The notes under the pieces: generated by a model | The model's database searches: none | The model's input: only the letters and a program-made list of their open reading frames with translations | Told to the model about the DNA's origin: nothing | Source: Veillonella parvula DSM 2008 | GTDB taxonomy: Bacteria > Bacillota > Negativicutes > Veillonellales > Veillonellaceae | Reading direction: 5' to 3' | NCBI RefSeq assembly: GCF_000024945.1 | Contig: NC_013520.1 | Span: 1,450,501 to 1,514,500, forward strand | Length of the DNA: 64,000 bases | Made by a program: the position numbers and the translations under genes | In this document: piece by piece, positions 54,830 through 64,000 of the stretch | Layout of the letters: the number at the start of each line of letters is the position of its first letter | Numbering within the stretch: the first letter of the stretch is position 1

Positions 54830-54830
54830 T

Positions 54831-54905
54831 TGGTGCGCCTAGCAGGAATCGAACCTGCGCACCCGGTTCCGGAGACCGGCGCTCTATCCCCTGAGCTATA
54901 GGCGC
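54831..54905 (-). tRNA. tRNA-Arg (anticodon CCG)
   Basis: 75-base cloverleaf. The acceptor arms are GCGCCTA and TAGGCGC, the anticodon loop CTCCGGA carries CCG, and the T-loop is TTCGATTC. CCA is encoded at 54833-54831. Confidence 0.97.
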
Positions 54906-54983
54906 ATGAATACCTAAAAATTATACCATATTACGCTATGGTTCGATAGTATAAAGTATATAGAACAACTAGGATTATACAGA

Positions 54984-55028
54984 AAGCCCCCTATAGTTAA
55001 GCATCTTGTTAGATAACTATAAGGGCTA
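54984..55028 (-). terminator. Terminator after the phosphatase
   Basis: AGCCC and ATAGTTA pair with TAACTAT and GGGCT across a 14-base loop; the U-tract is short (TTTCT). Confidence 0.65.
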
Positions 55029-55034
55029 TCTCTA

Positions 55035-55493
55035 TTATATTCTTGCCTTAATCAATTCTAGTAAAGCATCACAGCTCCGACTTATATCGTCATAGGTTTC
55101 ATCAAAGTTTCCCGTATACCAAGGATCCTTTACATCACGGTTTTCACCAACGAACGACATGGCCTTATACACTTTAGAGTCTATATCATTGCCAATGATA
55201 CGTTTTAAATTCCGCCCATTATTTTCATCCATGATAATAAGATAGTCGAAATTATGATAGTCATCAACCGTTACTTGACGAGCCTTACGACGCGTATAAG
55301 GAATACCCATTTCATCTAATTTCTCTTTAGTCCCATAATGAGTATCGTTTCCTATTTCTTCACGAGATGTGGCAGAGGATTCGATATAAATAGAATCGCT
55401 TAAGCCTGCATTATTAACAATATGTTTCATATAAAACTCGGCCATTGTAGAACGACAAATATTACCATGACAGATGAATAAAATATTAACCAT
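55035..55493 (-). CDS. Low-molecular-weight protein-tyrosine phosphatase
   Basis: 152-residue cytosolic phosphatase. The P-loop C8-HGNIC-R14-S opens the protein and the general-acid loop DPWYTGNFDETYDDI follows near residue 120, both typical. The kinase partner is not in the window. AGGAG is present before the ATG. Confidence 0.92.
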   Translation of the reverse strand: MVNILFICHGNICRSTMAEFYMKHIVNNAGLSDSIYIESSATSREEIGNDTHYGTKEKLDEMGIPYTRRKARQVTVDDYHNFDYLIIMDENNGRNLKRIIGNDIDSKVYKAMSFVGENRDVKDPWYTGNFDETYDDISRSCDALLELIKARI

Positions 55494-55542
55494 TATAACT
55501 CCTAATGAATAAAAGCTTAATCATAAAAAAACTCCTTATATA

Positions 55543-55580
55543 CTAATGGTCCTTACAGCATACGCTATAAGGACCATTAA
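55543..55580 (-). terminator. Terminator after the autotransporter
   Basis: TAATGGTCCTTACAG (arm 1) and CTATAAGGACCATTA (arm 2) pair over 14-15 bp with one mismatch; U-tract poor. Confidence 0.75.
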
Positions 55581-55592
55581 TGCAATATTCAA

Positions 55593-57836
55593 TTAAAAAT
55601 TATGTCGTATCCCAGCATCAATGCGCCATGTATTTTCTACGATAGCACCAAAGTTTTTAGTGAATGTACCATATAGATATGTACTAGGACGGACACTCCA
55701 AGACCCACCAATTTCAGCATCAAGCCATGTATCCTTCAAATCTACTGTTGTTTGTACTGTTGGATTACCTGGTGCGGAATATGTTGTATTTGCCTTACCA
55801 GAGAATTCATGCGCTAATGCTAATTTAGCGAAGATATTGGATTTTTCTGTTTCTTTCCCAATGCCAATACCAAGTCTGCCTACAGCAGAGTTCACAGCAT
55901 CAGCTTTCACATGCATAGAACCACCACCGACAACAGAAGCATCATAGGATACACCATTCAAACGGCCTACAATAAATTCTACACTAGGATCGATGTAGAA
56001 ACCATTTTGCTTCTTGATGCGCTTACCGTATTCAGCACTCAATGATGTACCATAAGTATGATACTTGCCATTTAACCGCTGTCCACCAACAGTATAAAGG
56101 TTATAATTATTGGATAAACGATTACCACGAGCAATGATATCTAAATAACGACCATCATCATGTTGTTTTGTTCCGTACAAGGCAATGCCACCAAGTTTAC
56201 CATCACCACTGCCATTAGTATAGGAATTACTGGATGTACTATAATCAATAGCGCCACCGAAAATCCACCCATTAGAAGCCTTATGATCGTAGCCGACTTG
56301 TACACCATTATACGTCATATGTGCATCAGCACCGTCTGTAATTTTAGATTTACCGCCTATATATTTCGCCCATACACCTTTGTTTGTATTAGCTAAACGA
56401 AGATCTCCTAAACGGCGTTGTAAATCATTGGTATTACTCTTCCATGCCATAGCGGTTGATGTAAGAGCAGATTTTGTGCCACTTACCAAGGATGATTCAC
56501 TAGCACGATTAATCTTTGTCGTATCTCCCACAACAAGGCGCCCCTGTGAGTCAAAATGATTTGCACCAAGCTCTGCAACAGCACCTGGACTAGTAATACC
56601 TTCATTGATTTGAACAGTTGTACTCAGTTTCTTATCATTGCCAGTATATTGTAATTTATCGGCTAAGGCTTGTATTCCCTTACGGTAGCTATCATCATTA
56701 GTCAAATTAGCTCCATCACCTTGCAACGTAATATGGCTATTATCTGCAGCATGTTCAACAACGATATTCCCCTTTCCATTTTCACCAGCTGGAACACCGG
56801 CCTTATAAACAGCATTCACATAGCCGCTATAATTTTGAATTGTAATAGGTCGTGCATCAATAGGATGAAGTATACCGGATGCCGATGGACTTGATCCACC
56901 TACGAGATTACGAACCTTACTGCCCTTGTATAGATATGCTGCATTATCTCCAGATGGACGTTCTCTTTTAGAGGTAGGACGCTCCATACCAATCCATTCA
57001 TTATTCCAAGTTCCTCCATTTTGTAAGTAAATGTCAGCACCAGAATTATGCGGGTTCTTATTGCTTTCAGCATATTCATTTAGTACGGCACCCGTAAGTT
57101 TAGAATTAGGTGTTGTAAAAGCTAATGCTATATTCGTTGGCGCTTCGTTATGATTTGGATCACGACCATAATCCTTATTAATTAACCCTACATTACCAAC
57201 AGCGACCAATTCCTTAGAACCTGGATGTTTTCCGTCAGAACCAGTATTAACGTATACATCACCCTCTTCTGCCACTACGGAGTAAGTATCAGAAGTTTCT
57301 AAAGGATGAGTGATGATACGTCCACCACCATCAACAATGATATGGCCACGTTGATTAGCTTGTAAACCGACACCGATAGCATTAATATCTACATTACCTT
57401 TGACGTGAATATTAGTATCTCCATAATCTCTATCAGGATTGTCCTTGCTGAGTCTTGGCACTTTACCGCCGTAACCAGCATACACAGCGCTCATATAGTA
57501 ATGACCGAGTTCCCTTTTTGAGGCTGGTGCATCATTCTTAAGACGTACAATCAAATCTTTATCCACCGTCAATTGTGATCCAAATCCATTATAAATACCT
57601 GATACATTTTTAGTTTTACCTGTATCTGTTAAGCTTTTACCATGCACATTAACCGTCAAGGTATCCTCTATATGCTTGACTTCCGGTTGTGTTTGTACCG
57701 GTGCCCCCATTGTTAAGCCAAGCAATTCCTCCACTTTATCACTTGTGGCATTAATTTCTGTAGCAAATGCAGAGCAGGTCATTCCAGTTAATACCAACGC
57801 AGCCATCACAGCCGATACATTTCGTTGTAATTTCAT
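55593..57836 (-). CDS. Autotransporter adhesin-like protein
   Basis: 747 residues. The signal peptide MKLQRNVSAVMAALVLTG ends near AFA-TE. Residues 40-480 are a repetitive beta-helix-like passenger with many Gly/Asn/Asp turns. From about 480 the C-terminal autotransporter beta-barrel begins (GVWAKYIGGKSKI, YNGVQVGYDHK) and ends in GIRHNF with a terminal Phe, required for BAM insertion. It is direct evidence of an outer membrane. No protease or lipase triad seen in the passenger; adhesion is inferred. AGAGAG precedes the ATG. Confidence 0.9.
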   Translation of the reverse strand: MKLQRNVSAVMAALVLTGMTCSAFATEINATSDKVEELLGLTMGAPVQTQPEVKHIEDTLTVNVHGKSLTDTGKTKNVSGIYNGFGSQLTVDKDLIVRLKNDAPASKRELGHYYMSAVYAGYGGKVPRLSKDNPDRDYGDTNIHVKGNVDINAIGVGLQANQRGHIIVDGGGRIITHPLETSDTYSVVAEEGDVYVNTGSDGKHPGSKELVAVGNVGLINKDYGRDPNHNEAPTNIALAFTTPNSKLTGAVLNEYAESNKNPHNSGADIYLQNGGTWNNEWIGMERPTSKRERPSGDNAAYLYKGSKVRNLVGGSSPSASGILHPIDARPITIQNYSGYVNAVYKAGVPAGENGKGNIVVEHAADNSHITLQGDGANLTNDDSYRKGIQALADKLQYTGNDKKLSTTVQINEGITSPGAVAELGANHFDSQGRLVVGDTTKINRASESSLVSGTKSALTSTAMAWKSNTNDLQRRLGDLRLANTNKGVWAKYIGGKSKITDGADAHMTYNGVQVGYDHKASNGWIFGGAIDYSTSSNSYTNGSGDGKLGGIALYGTKQHDDGRYLDIIARGNRLSNNYNLYTVGGQRLNGKYHTYGTSLSAEYGKRIKKQNGFYIDPSVEFIVGRLNGVSYDASVVGGGSMHVKADAVNSAVGRLGIGIGKETEKSNIFAKLALAHEFSGKANTTYSAPGNPTVQTTVDLKDTWLDAEIGGSWSVRPSTYLYGTFTKNFGAIVENTWRIDAGIRHNF

Positions 57837-57908
57837 AAAAATCTCTCTTTCTTACCCCGCCTAATACGAGGCTCTCACAGAACGCATTTATACGTACACC
57901 CTAAAAAT

Positions 57909-57945
57909 ATAAAAAGACCCCCTAAGTCCAACTTAGGAGGTCTTG
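57909..57945 (-). terminator. Terminator after the DUF4198-like gene
   Basis: AAGACCCCCTAAGT and ACTTAGGAGGTCTT pair with one G-U, a 3-base loop and a T-run on the minus strand. Confidence 0.88.
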
Positions 57946-57982
57946 TTTATTTCACACACTTAGTAAATAGTTATATCCTATA

Positions 57983-58702
57983 TTATTCAGGATTGATGAT
58001 GAAGGACAATGCACTGAAGTATTTATTTTGCTCACCTTTAGTTTGAGTTGGGAAGCCCACTTCAACGCCTACTACGTTAAGGCCATTAGCACTTACAGTA
58101 ACAGTTGCTTTACCATTAGCATCTGCTTGGCTTTCATTAGTAAGATCATTAATTACGTCTTTAATAAGAGGTGCATTTGCATATGGTTTACCGTCTTTCA
58201 AGACTTGGATTTCATATGTATCACCTTTTCTAAGAGTTAATGGGTTAACAGATGGAATGATTTGAATGAAAGCATCTTTATTATTGAAAGGTTTTGCTTC
58301 TGCATTCCAGTAGTGAACGTCATATTTAATGGCATGTGTACTTTTTTGAGCACCTGGTACTTCAGAGATTGGTTTATGAACAGTTTTACCATCTTTGTCT
58401 TTTGTCCAATAACCATAGTCAAAGTCAGTTACTGTAATACCCAATTTATCATTTGGTACAACCACTACATTTTTTTCATGTTTAATAACTTGTACAGGAA
58501 TTACCATGCCATTGTTATCTAAGCCAATGATGCTTTTTACCATTTCTGGGCTATACGCATCATCAACAGGGCCTTCGCCAAGTACTAGCGCTTTTTCATC
58601 TAAGCGGTTAGCAAAGAATACGCCATGCGCATCAACGGAAGAGCACACACAACCTGCAGCTAAACCTACTGCAAATAAAGAAGCTAAGATTTTCTTATTC
58701 AT
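57983..58702 (-). CDS. DUF4198-like exported protein
   Basis: 239 residues. The signal sequence MNKKILASLFAVGLAAGC is followed by CSSVDAHGVFFANRL. Cleavage after VDA would expose an N-terminal His, as in metal-binding DUF4198/NikM relatives; alternatively LAAGC is a lipobox and the protein a lipoprotein. Two beta-sandwich-like halves follow, with a third, Ig-like part (GDTYEIQVLKDGKPYANAPL). GGAGG lies 5 bases before the ATG at 58702. Nickel, cobalt or iron handling is possible but not shown. Confidence 0.7.
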   Translation of the reverse strand: MNKKILASLFAVGLAAGCVCSSVDAHGVFFANRLDEKALVLGEGPVDDAYSPEMVKSIIGLDNNGMVIPVQVIKHEKNVVVVPNDKLGITVTDFDYGYWTKDKDGKTVHKPISEVPGAQKSTHAIKYDVHYWNAEAKPFNNKDAFIQIIPSVNPLTLRKGDTYEIQVLKDGKPYANAPLIKDVINDLTNESQADANGKATVTVSANGLNVVGVEVGFPTQTKGEQNKYFSALSFIINPE

Positions 58703-58848
58703 AAGAACCTCCATAATCAATAACTTTTTCAATAAACTTGTTATTATTATACAGCGTTACAAATATTTCGTATATACCAATACCCCTATCAGCAAGTTAT
58801 TATGCGTATTTAGTATATTAACTTATTTTTATACCCAATAATCATAAA

Positions 58849-58862
58849 TGATAAAATTATCA
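58849..58862. promoter_or_regulatory. Fur/Nik-like palindrome upstream of the DUF4198-like gene
   Basis: TGATAA-AA-TTATCA is a perfect palindrome 145 bases before the ATG. It resembles a metal-regulator site but is one base shorter than the Fur consensus. Confidence 0.3.
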
Positions 58863-58922
58863 CTTATTTTCATGAATATATGACTTGTAAGAATATGTTA
58901 GATAAATACTTATAGATTAGAT

Positions 58923-58952
58923 AAAAAAGGCGCTCCTTAAGGAGCGCCTTTA
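58923..58952 (-). terminator. Terminator of typA
   Basis: AAAGGCGCTCC and GGAGCGCCTTT form an 11-bp stem around TTAA; TTTTTT follows on the minus strand. Confidence 0.93.
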
Positions 58953-58967
58953 TATCCGCATGAGATA

Positions 58968-60779
58968 TTATTTTTTATTCTTCGCTGCTTTCGCACGTGC
59001 GTTACGATCAAGAATTGTTTTACGCATACGAATGCTTTCAGGTGTTACTTCAACAAGTTCATCATCGTTGATCCACTCAAGAGCTTGTTCCAAAGAGAAG
59101 ATACGAGGTGGAGTCAAGCGTACCGCTTCATCAGAGGAACTGGAACGCATGTTGGTAACATGTTTTTTCTTACATGGGTTAACATCCATATCAAGTTCAC
59201 GTGTATTTTCACCGATAACTTGGCCTGCATACACGTCTTGGTTAGGACCAACGAACAATGTACCACGATCTTGAACGGAGTTCAAACCATATGGAGTAGT
59301 TTCGCCATTTTCGAATGCTACCAAAGCACCACGTGTACGGGAAGGAATTTCACCTTTATATGGTGCATAGCCATGGAATACATGGTTCATGATACCATTA
59401 CCTTTTGTAGCTGTTAAGAATTGTGCACGGAAACCGATCAAGCCACGAGCCGGAACTACGAATTCCATACGAAGATAACCGGCCAATTCAACCATATTAG
59501 TCAACTCAGCTTTACGTTGACCGAGATTTTCCATTACGGTACCCATAAATTCCTGAGGTACGTCAATGGTCAATGCTTCGAGCGGTTCACACAATTGGTC
59601 GTTAATAGTTTTGAAAATTACACGAGGTTTACCTACTTGTAATTCGTAGCCTTCACGACGCATAGTTTCAATCAATACTGCCAAATGCAATTCACCACGA
59701 CCAGATACCTTGAACGCATCTGCAGAATCAGTTTCTTCTACTTTCATAGAAACGTTAGTTTCTACTTCACGGAATAAACGATCACGCAAGTGACGGGATG
59801 TAACGAATTCACCTTCGCGGCCTGCGAATGGAGAGTTATTTACGGAAAACACCATAGACAATGTTGGTTCGTCGATGGAGATGGATGGTAATGCTTCAGG
59901 ATTTTCAGCATCCGCTACTGTTTCGCCGATGTTAATATCGTCGATACCTGCAAAGGCAATGATATCACCCATTTCAGCTTCGTCAGTTTCAACGCGATTC
60001 AAACCATTGTATGTGTACACACGACCGATTTTCGCTTTACGAGTGCTTTCACCGTTCATGATTGCCACTTGTTGGTTAGTTTTCATTTTACCGCGAACGA
60101 TACGACCTACGGCGATTTTACCGATGAAGTTATCGTAATCAAGTGTAGTTACCATGAATTGAAGAGGGCCTTCCATATCACCTTGTGGTGCCGGAATCTC
60201 ATCAATCAATGTTTTGAACAACGGTTCCATGTTTACAGCTTCATCATCCCAGTTGGTTTTGGACACACCGGAACGAGCAGATGCGTAAACTACAGGGAAG
60301 TCGAGTTGATCATCATCAGCTTCAAGCTCCATAAACAATTCAAGGACTTCATCCTCAACCTCTTTAACACGTTGGTCAGGACGGTCGATTTTATTGATAA
60401 CTACGATTGGTTTCAATTTTTGCTCTAATGCTTTACGCAAAACGTATTTAGTTTGAGGCATTGGACCTTCGTAAGCATCTACGAGAAGCAATACGCCATC
60501 AACCATGTTAAGTACGCGTTCCACTTCGCCGCCGAAATCAGCATGGCCTGGAGTATCAACGATGTTGATTTTGATACCATCATGCATAACAGCAGTGTTT
60601 TTAGACAAAATAGTAATACCGCGTTCACGTTCCAAGTCGTTGGAGTCCATTACGCGTTCTGCTACCTTTTCATTCTCACGGAACACATGGCTTTGTTTTA
60701 ATAATGCGTCCACCAAAGTAGTTTTACCATGGTCAACGTGGGCGATAATCGCTACATTACGAAGATTTTCGCGAATCAT
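58968..60779 (-). CDS. typA: GTPase TypA/BipA
   Basis: 603-residue ribosome-binding translational GTPase. G1 is [10 protein letters not shown]3 [12 protein letters not shown] and G4 [10 protein letters not shown]. The EF-G-like domains III and V and the BipA-specific C-terminal domain ([20 protein letters not shown]) complete it. Involved in stress and cold ribosome assembly. GGGAGG precedes the ATG. Confidence 0.97.
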   Translation of the reverse strand: MIRENLRNVAIIAHVDHGKTTLVDALLKQSHVFRENEKVAERVMDSNDLERERGITILSKNTAVMHDGIKINIVDTPGHADFGGEVERVLNMVDGVLLLVDAYEGPMPQTKYVLRKALEQKLKPIVVINKIDRPDQRVKEVEDEVLELFMELEADDDQLDFPVVYASARSGVSKTNWDDEAVNMEPLFKTLIDEIPAPQGDMEGPLQFMVTTLDYDNFIGKIAVGRIVRGKMKTNQQVAIMNGESTRKAKIGRVYTYNGLNRVETDEAEMGDIIAFAGIDDINIGETVADAENPEALPSISIDEPTLSMVFSVNNSPFAGREGEFVTSRHLRDRLFREVETNVSMKVEETDSADAFKVSGRGELHLAVLIETMRREGYELQVGKPRVIFKTINDQLCEPLEALTIDVPQEFMGTVMENLGQRKAELTNMVELAGYLRMEFVVPARGLIGFRAQFLTATKGNGIMNHVFHGYAPYKGEIPSRTRGALVAFENGETTPYGLNSVQDRGTLFVGPNQDVYAGQVIGENTRELDMDVNPCKKKHVTNMRSSSSDEAVRLTPPRIFSLEQALEWINDDELVEVTPESIRMRKTILDRNARAKAAKNKK

Positions 60780-60817
60780 AAGATCCTCCCTTTAATTCTT
60801 TCAGTATATTCTATATC

Positions 60818-60844
60818 ACATAGCCTCTGTGAAAGTAGCTATGT
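60818..60844. repeat. Inverted repeat in the typA leader
   Basis: ACATAGC (60818-60824) and GCTATGT (60838-60844), 13 bases apart, about 40 bases upstream of the typA ATG. May form a leader hairpin. Confidence 0.35.
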
Positions 60845-60874
60845 AGGTATATTTTCCAAAAATGGCAACAGTTA

Positions 60875-60904
60875 ATTATAACGCAGTCTATAGAAAAAAG
60901 TCAA
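60875..60904 (-). promoter_or_regulatory. Promoter of typA
   Basis: On the minus strand TTGACT (60904-60899), an 18-base spacer and TATAAT (60880-60875). Confidence 0.65.
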
Positions 60905-60976
60905 AATAGTACACCTATTCTAATCATGGCAATTTCAACATTCGATTATACTTTTGACTCATCTTAGGACAAAAAC

Positions 60977-61923
60977 CTATTTACGCGCTATCGCCCGCTT
61001 AGCAGATTTACGCAACAACGGAATTTGTTTATCTGTTAAATGGAAACAGAATTTAGGAATCAGCTTTTTTATAATTTCCTCATCAGAGGCTTTCAAAATA
61101 TATTCTGGCTGTAGCAACGGCTCTAATTCATCAAGTCCGGGATAATCCAGCCCTATGCTCCAGTCATGGTCTGCATTAAAAGGGCATGCATCCTGGCAGT
61201 TATCACAACCTAATATCCACGCCTCCAGCATATCGTCTATGACACCATCCGGTAACTTACCATCACCGAATGTATTAATAAAAGATACACATGTTAACGG
61301 ATTCATAGTAAACGGTGCAGATAAGGATTTTGTCCTACACCCTTGCTGACATAAATTACAAGAATCCGGACATGGTGGTATCTCTAACTGTTGAATATAC
61401 TCACAGGACGCATCAATTAAATAGCCTACCAGTTCATAGCTAGAACCTTTAGGTCCATAAAAAAATTATTTTTTCGATAAATGCCTAAACCAGCTGCTAC
61501 CGAAGCGGGCCGTAAAGGAATAATTCCGGCAGGTTTCGCCGTTTCACCGCCAATATATCGTATCCCATTTTCACCAAGCCAGACTTCAAAAGATTGCCGT
61601 CGTTTAAACTCATCACTGTGAGGAATATTTGACAAAGATAACAACAACCCTTTTGCATATCGGTTTCGAAGAGATACAGGAAACTTATAATCACCAAAAT
61701 ATTCAGTACAAACCACTATGGATTGTGCCCAAGGATACTTTTCTTTTAATGCTAAAAAATCTTTACTATGCGCATATACCTCTTTACTTTCAGGTACATC
61801 TTCTAAACGCTTTATCAACCGTTCTTTATAAAAATCAAGTGCATTAAGAGGCACTATACCACAACTGTCATACCCACACGCTAGCGCTTTATCATAAATC
61901 TCCTGGGCCAACAAAGTATTCAT
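60977..61923 (-). pseudogene. queG: Epoxyqueuosine reductase QueG, interrupted by a single frameshift
   Basis: QueG reduces epoxyqueuosine to queuosine in tRNA using cobalamin and two [4Fe-4S] clusters. The first 154 residues (61923 to about 61460; MNTLLAQEIYDKALACGYDS onward) run to GIYRKNNFF and then break off. The rest of the protein continues one frame over, with the cluster motifs CPDSCNLCQQGC and CDNCQDACPFN and the C-terminal helix. The break is a run of seven T (minus strand, 61464-61458). Eight would restore one 315-residue frame, the family's length. Inactivating mutation, phase variation or sequencing error are all possible. GGAGG precedes the ATG at 61923. Confidence 0.85.
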
Positions 61924-61981
61924 ATCATCGCCTCCCAAATATGAACTAACTATAAACCTATCATACTCTTTTAAAAACTAT

Positions 61982-62042
61982 AAAAAAAGATTTCTTATGA
62001 ATCCGTCATTCTTAAAAGAGTAACATTACATAAGAAATCTTA
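61982..62042 (-). terminator. Terminator after murB
   Basis: AAGATTTCTTATG and CATAAGAAATCTT form a perfect 13-bp stem around a 29-base loop; TTTTTTT follows on the minus strand. Confidence 0.8.
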
Positions 62043-62061
62043 TATTAGTATTTAATTTGTA

Positions 62062-62991
62062 TTAATCTTCACCAATCATGCGTACTTCTGGTTCGAGATG
62101 TACACCATGTTGATCATACACACGACGTTGTACCTCACTAATCAGGTCAAGTACATCCTTCGCACTTGCACTACCTGTATTGATGACAAAGCCTGCATGT
62201 TTGTGGGATACTTGCGCATCACCTACAGACAAACCTTTTAGGCCTGTTTGTTCAATCAATGTACCTGCAAAGTACCCTGGTGGGCGTTTAAAGGTTGAAC
62301 CTGCACTGGCATATTCCAAAGGTTGCTTGGATTCACGTTTTTCTGTTAACTCATCCATACGTGCCTTGATGGCATCCTTGTCACCTGGTTTGAGTGTCAT
62401 AATGACTTCCCCAATAACTTCATGATTATCGTGGAATACACTATGACGATAAGCAAAGTCCAAGTGAGATGCATCATACTCTTTAATACTTCCTTGGAAA
62501 TCTACGGCTCTCACTGCAGTAACTACATGGCTCATTTCCCCATCATAAGCACCTGCATTCATAAATACGGCACCACCAAGTGTGCCTGGAATACCAATGG
62601 CAAATTCAAGGCCAGATAAACTATTCTCCCAAGCAAATTCAGAAGCATCCTTTAACATATACCCGGAACCAATACACAATGTGTTTTCGTTACAATCCAT
62701 GATTTGGGTCATATGTCGAACTGATACGACAGCGCCACGGATACCTCCGTCTTTCACTAAAATATTAGATCCACAACCAATAATAGTTACAGGCACATCT
62801 AATTCGTGAATGGTACGAAGTGTAAAACTAAGTTCTGCCATCGTAGTAGGTTCAATAAATAAGTCCGCAGGTCCTCCAATTTTGAATGTCGTATGATGAC
62901 AAAGAAGCTCCTGCTCTCGTACACGTGTACATGGTAATTTTTCTAATAAAGCTGTTTGTAATACCTTAATGTTTTGGTTGTTGTTCGCCAT
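62062..62991 (-). CDS. murB: UDP-N-acetylenolpyruvoylglucosamine reductase
   Basis: 309-residue FAD enzyme of peptidoglycan precursor synthesis. FAD-binding segments are IIGCGSNILVKDGGIRG and GIPGTLGGAVFMNAGAY. The catalytic Ser lies in YASAGSTFKRP and the Glu in LEPEVRMIGED. The ATG overlaps the end of the YlbF gene by 26 bases, so translation is coupled. Confidence 0.95.
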   Translation of the reverse strand: MANNNQNIKVLQTALLEKLPCTRVREQELLCHHTTFKIGGPADLFIEPTTMAELSFTLRTIHELDVPVTIIGCGSNILVKDGGIRGAVVSVRHMTQIMDCNENTLCIGSGYMLKDASEFAWENSLSGLEFAIGIPGTLGGAVFMNAGAYDGEMSHVVTAVRAVDFQGSIKEYDASHLDFAYRHSVFHDNHEVIGEVIMTLKPGDKDAIKARMDELTEKRESKQPLEYASAGSTFKRPPGYFAGTLIEQTGLKGLSVGDAQVSHKHAGFVINTGSASAKDVLDLISEVQRRVYDQHGVHLEPEVRMIGED

Positions 62992-63331
62992 GATCTAACA
63001 CTTTCATCCCCTCAGTGATTGGTTCGCTAATGATTTTATAAATATCATTAGAAATCTGGCTCCAACGCATTTGCGCTTGCAAATAAGCAGCCGCTGCAGC
63101 ATTTTCTTGAATTTGAGGCATCAATTCCTCTTGTTTCTTTTGCAACTCATCCGCTTCTGGAGCACCAGACAACTTAGCATATTCCCATTGCATTTGTTGA
63201 GCCATAAATGTGCGAACCAAACCCGTTGCTACTGCATCTGCTTTCACTGCTTCCTGAGCAGCCATTAACTCTTTGTACTCTTCAGATTCACGCATTGCGT
63301 GAGCTAAATCATGAGCTTTATCGTAGTTCAT
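62966..63331 (-). CDS. YlbF/YmcA family protein
   Basis: 121-residue all-helical protein (HDLAHAMRESEEYKELMAAQ and onward) of the YlbF family, whose Bacillus members form a complex affecting RNase Y and competence. GGAGGAGG precedes the ATG at 63331. Located upstream of and overlapping murB. Role here is unknown. Confidence 0.87.
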   Translation of the reverse strand: MNYDKAHDLAHAMRESEEYKELMAAQEAVKADAVATGLVRTFMAQQMQWEYAKLSGAPEADELQKKQEELMPQIQENAAAAAYLQAQMRWSQISNDIYKIISEPITEGMKVLDHGEQQPKH

Positions 63332-63436
63332 AATATCCTCCTCCAAACAACACCGTTAAAATCGCTACCGGTCATATAGATTTGGTAGATCTTCTAACAC
63401 ATACGTATAATATATTTCTCAATTATGAAAGTCTAT

Positions 63437-63922
63437 TTATTTAGATTGAATCCAATTGCCTTCAGCCTTAAGATCTGGATAATCAAGTTGACGCATACCT
63501 TCATAAGCTATAATCGCCACCGCATTAGATAAGTTCAGAGAACGTGCTTCATCTACCATGGGTATACGAATGCATGTATCCTCTTTACCATCTAATAAAC
63601 TTTCAGGCAACCCTCTTGTTTCAGGCCCAAAAACGAGCATATCACCGATTTCATATTTCACCTCGGAATGAGTATGCTTTGCTTTGGTAGTGGCATAGAA
63701 ATATCTACGATCAGGATATTTCTCATATAATTCTTGAATATTTTCATGTACCTGTACATCTACCAAGTGCCAGTAATCAAGGCCAGCACGTTTTACATGC
63801 TTGTCATCAATAGAAAAGCCAAGGGGTTTGATGAGATGTAAGGTCATATGATTAGCGGCGCATAAACGCGCTATATTTCCTGTATTGCCTGGAATTTCAG
63901 GCTCATAAAGTACTATTTCCAT
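63437..63922 (-). CDS. trmL: tRNA (cytidine(34)-2'-O)-methyltransferase TrmL
   Basis: 161-residue SPOUT methyltransferase acting on the wobble base of tRNA-Leu. The family segments PEIPGNTGNIARLCAA, LVFGPETRGLPESLL and ARSLNLSNAVAIIAYE form the knot and SAM site. GGGG lies 7 bases before the ATG at 63922; a TTG at 63928 is less likely. Confidence 0.93.
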   Translation of the reverse strand: MEIVLYEPEIPGNTGNIARLCAANHMTLHLIKPLGFSIDDKHVKRAGLDYWHLVDVQVHENIQELYEKYPDRRYFYATTKAKHTHSEVKYEIGDMLVFGPETRGLPESLLDGKEDTCIRIPMVDEARSLNLSNAVAIIAYEGMRQLDYPDLKAEGNWIQSK

Positions 63923-64000
63923 TTTCAATCCCCTATTCTTTATATCTATATTATTCTACAAAGGAACGGACAAAATGTCCACTTTTCCCGCCTTCTTTTT

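Noticed and set aside
61629-61847. Plus-strand frame inside queG
   Set aside because: Shadow frame; the minus strand encodes a recognisable QueG.
63929-64000. Additional gene or terminator at the right edge
   Set aside because: Only a weak GGACA/TGTCC hairpin and an AT-rich stretch, too short to classify.

Overview
The window reads as a chromosomal segment of a low-GC diderm Firmicute, most likely Veillonella or a close relative in the Negativicutes. Firmicute-style housekeeping genes (glnS, fhs, the YlbF family, the ECF S-components ThiT and FolT) sit beside a classical autotransporter with an outer-membrane beta-barrel, which implies an outer membrane. Shine-Dalgarno sites are strong AGGAGG types, both tRNA genes encode their CCA, and nearly every gene lies on the minus strand. 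This assignment is an inference from gene content. No phage, insertion sequence or CRISPR array was seen.

Region 1-7.6 kb: an anaerobic purine-degradation operon of the ygfK-ssnA-carbamate kinase-ygeW-ygeY-ygeX type, headed by a YheO-like PAS/HTH regulator. It has a good promoter with an operator-like palindrome at the predicted start site. 7.7-13.2 kb: flavodoxin plus a DUF3793 protein under a Fur-like box, an unknown secreted protein, glnS, a 2-hydroxyacid dehydrogenase and an MscL channel with an added zinc ribbon. 13.4-19.4 kb: an OLD-family ATPase/TOPRIM protein, a DMT transporter, thrC, a Dyp-type peroxidase and tRNA-Lys. 19.4-25.4 kb: moaA and a MOSC protein, an NCS2 purine permease, a cyclodeaminase/cyclohydrolase and fhs. 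Together these could import purines, support molybdenum enzymes and recover ATP from one-carbon units.

Region 25.6-32.6 kb: an L-tartrate dehydratase operon (ttdA-ttdB plus an SLC13-type carrier) next to a tandem duplication. Each copy has an AraC regulator followed by a terminator and a highly conserved promoter element. One copy drives ttdA and the other a SemiSWEET protein. A cupin gene survives in one copy and only as a 3' scrap in the other. 32.9-35.8 kb: overlapping thiT, mobA-mobB fusion and moeA. 35.9-39.6 kb: guaC on the plus strand, an MFS carrier and an M20 hydrolase.

Region 40-45.5 kb: arginine operon (M20 amidohydrolase, argF, argC, argB, argD) with ArgR-like palindromes at its promoter. 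45.7-50.6 kb: metallophosphoesterase plus beta-carbonic anhydrase, ilvB-ilvN and a divergent CPYC thioredoxin-fold protein. 50.6-55.5 kb: FolT, a nitrous-oxide-stimulated-promoter family protein and a methyltransferase behind a structured leader; LemA and two unknown membrane proteins; tRNA-Arg; a low-molecular-weight phosphatase. 55.6-64 kb: autotransporter, a DUF4198-like exported protein, typA/bipA, queG broken by one homopolymer frameshift, murB, a YlbF family protein and trmL.
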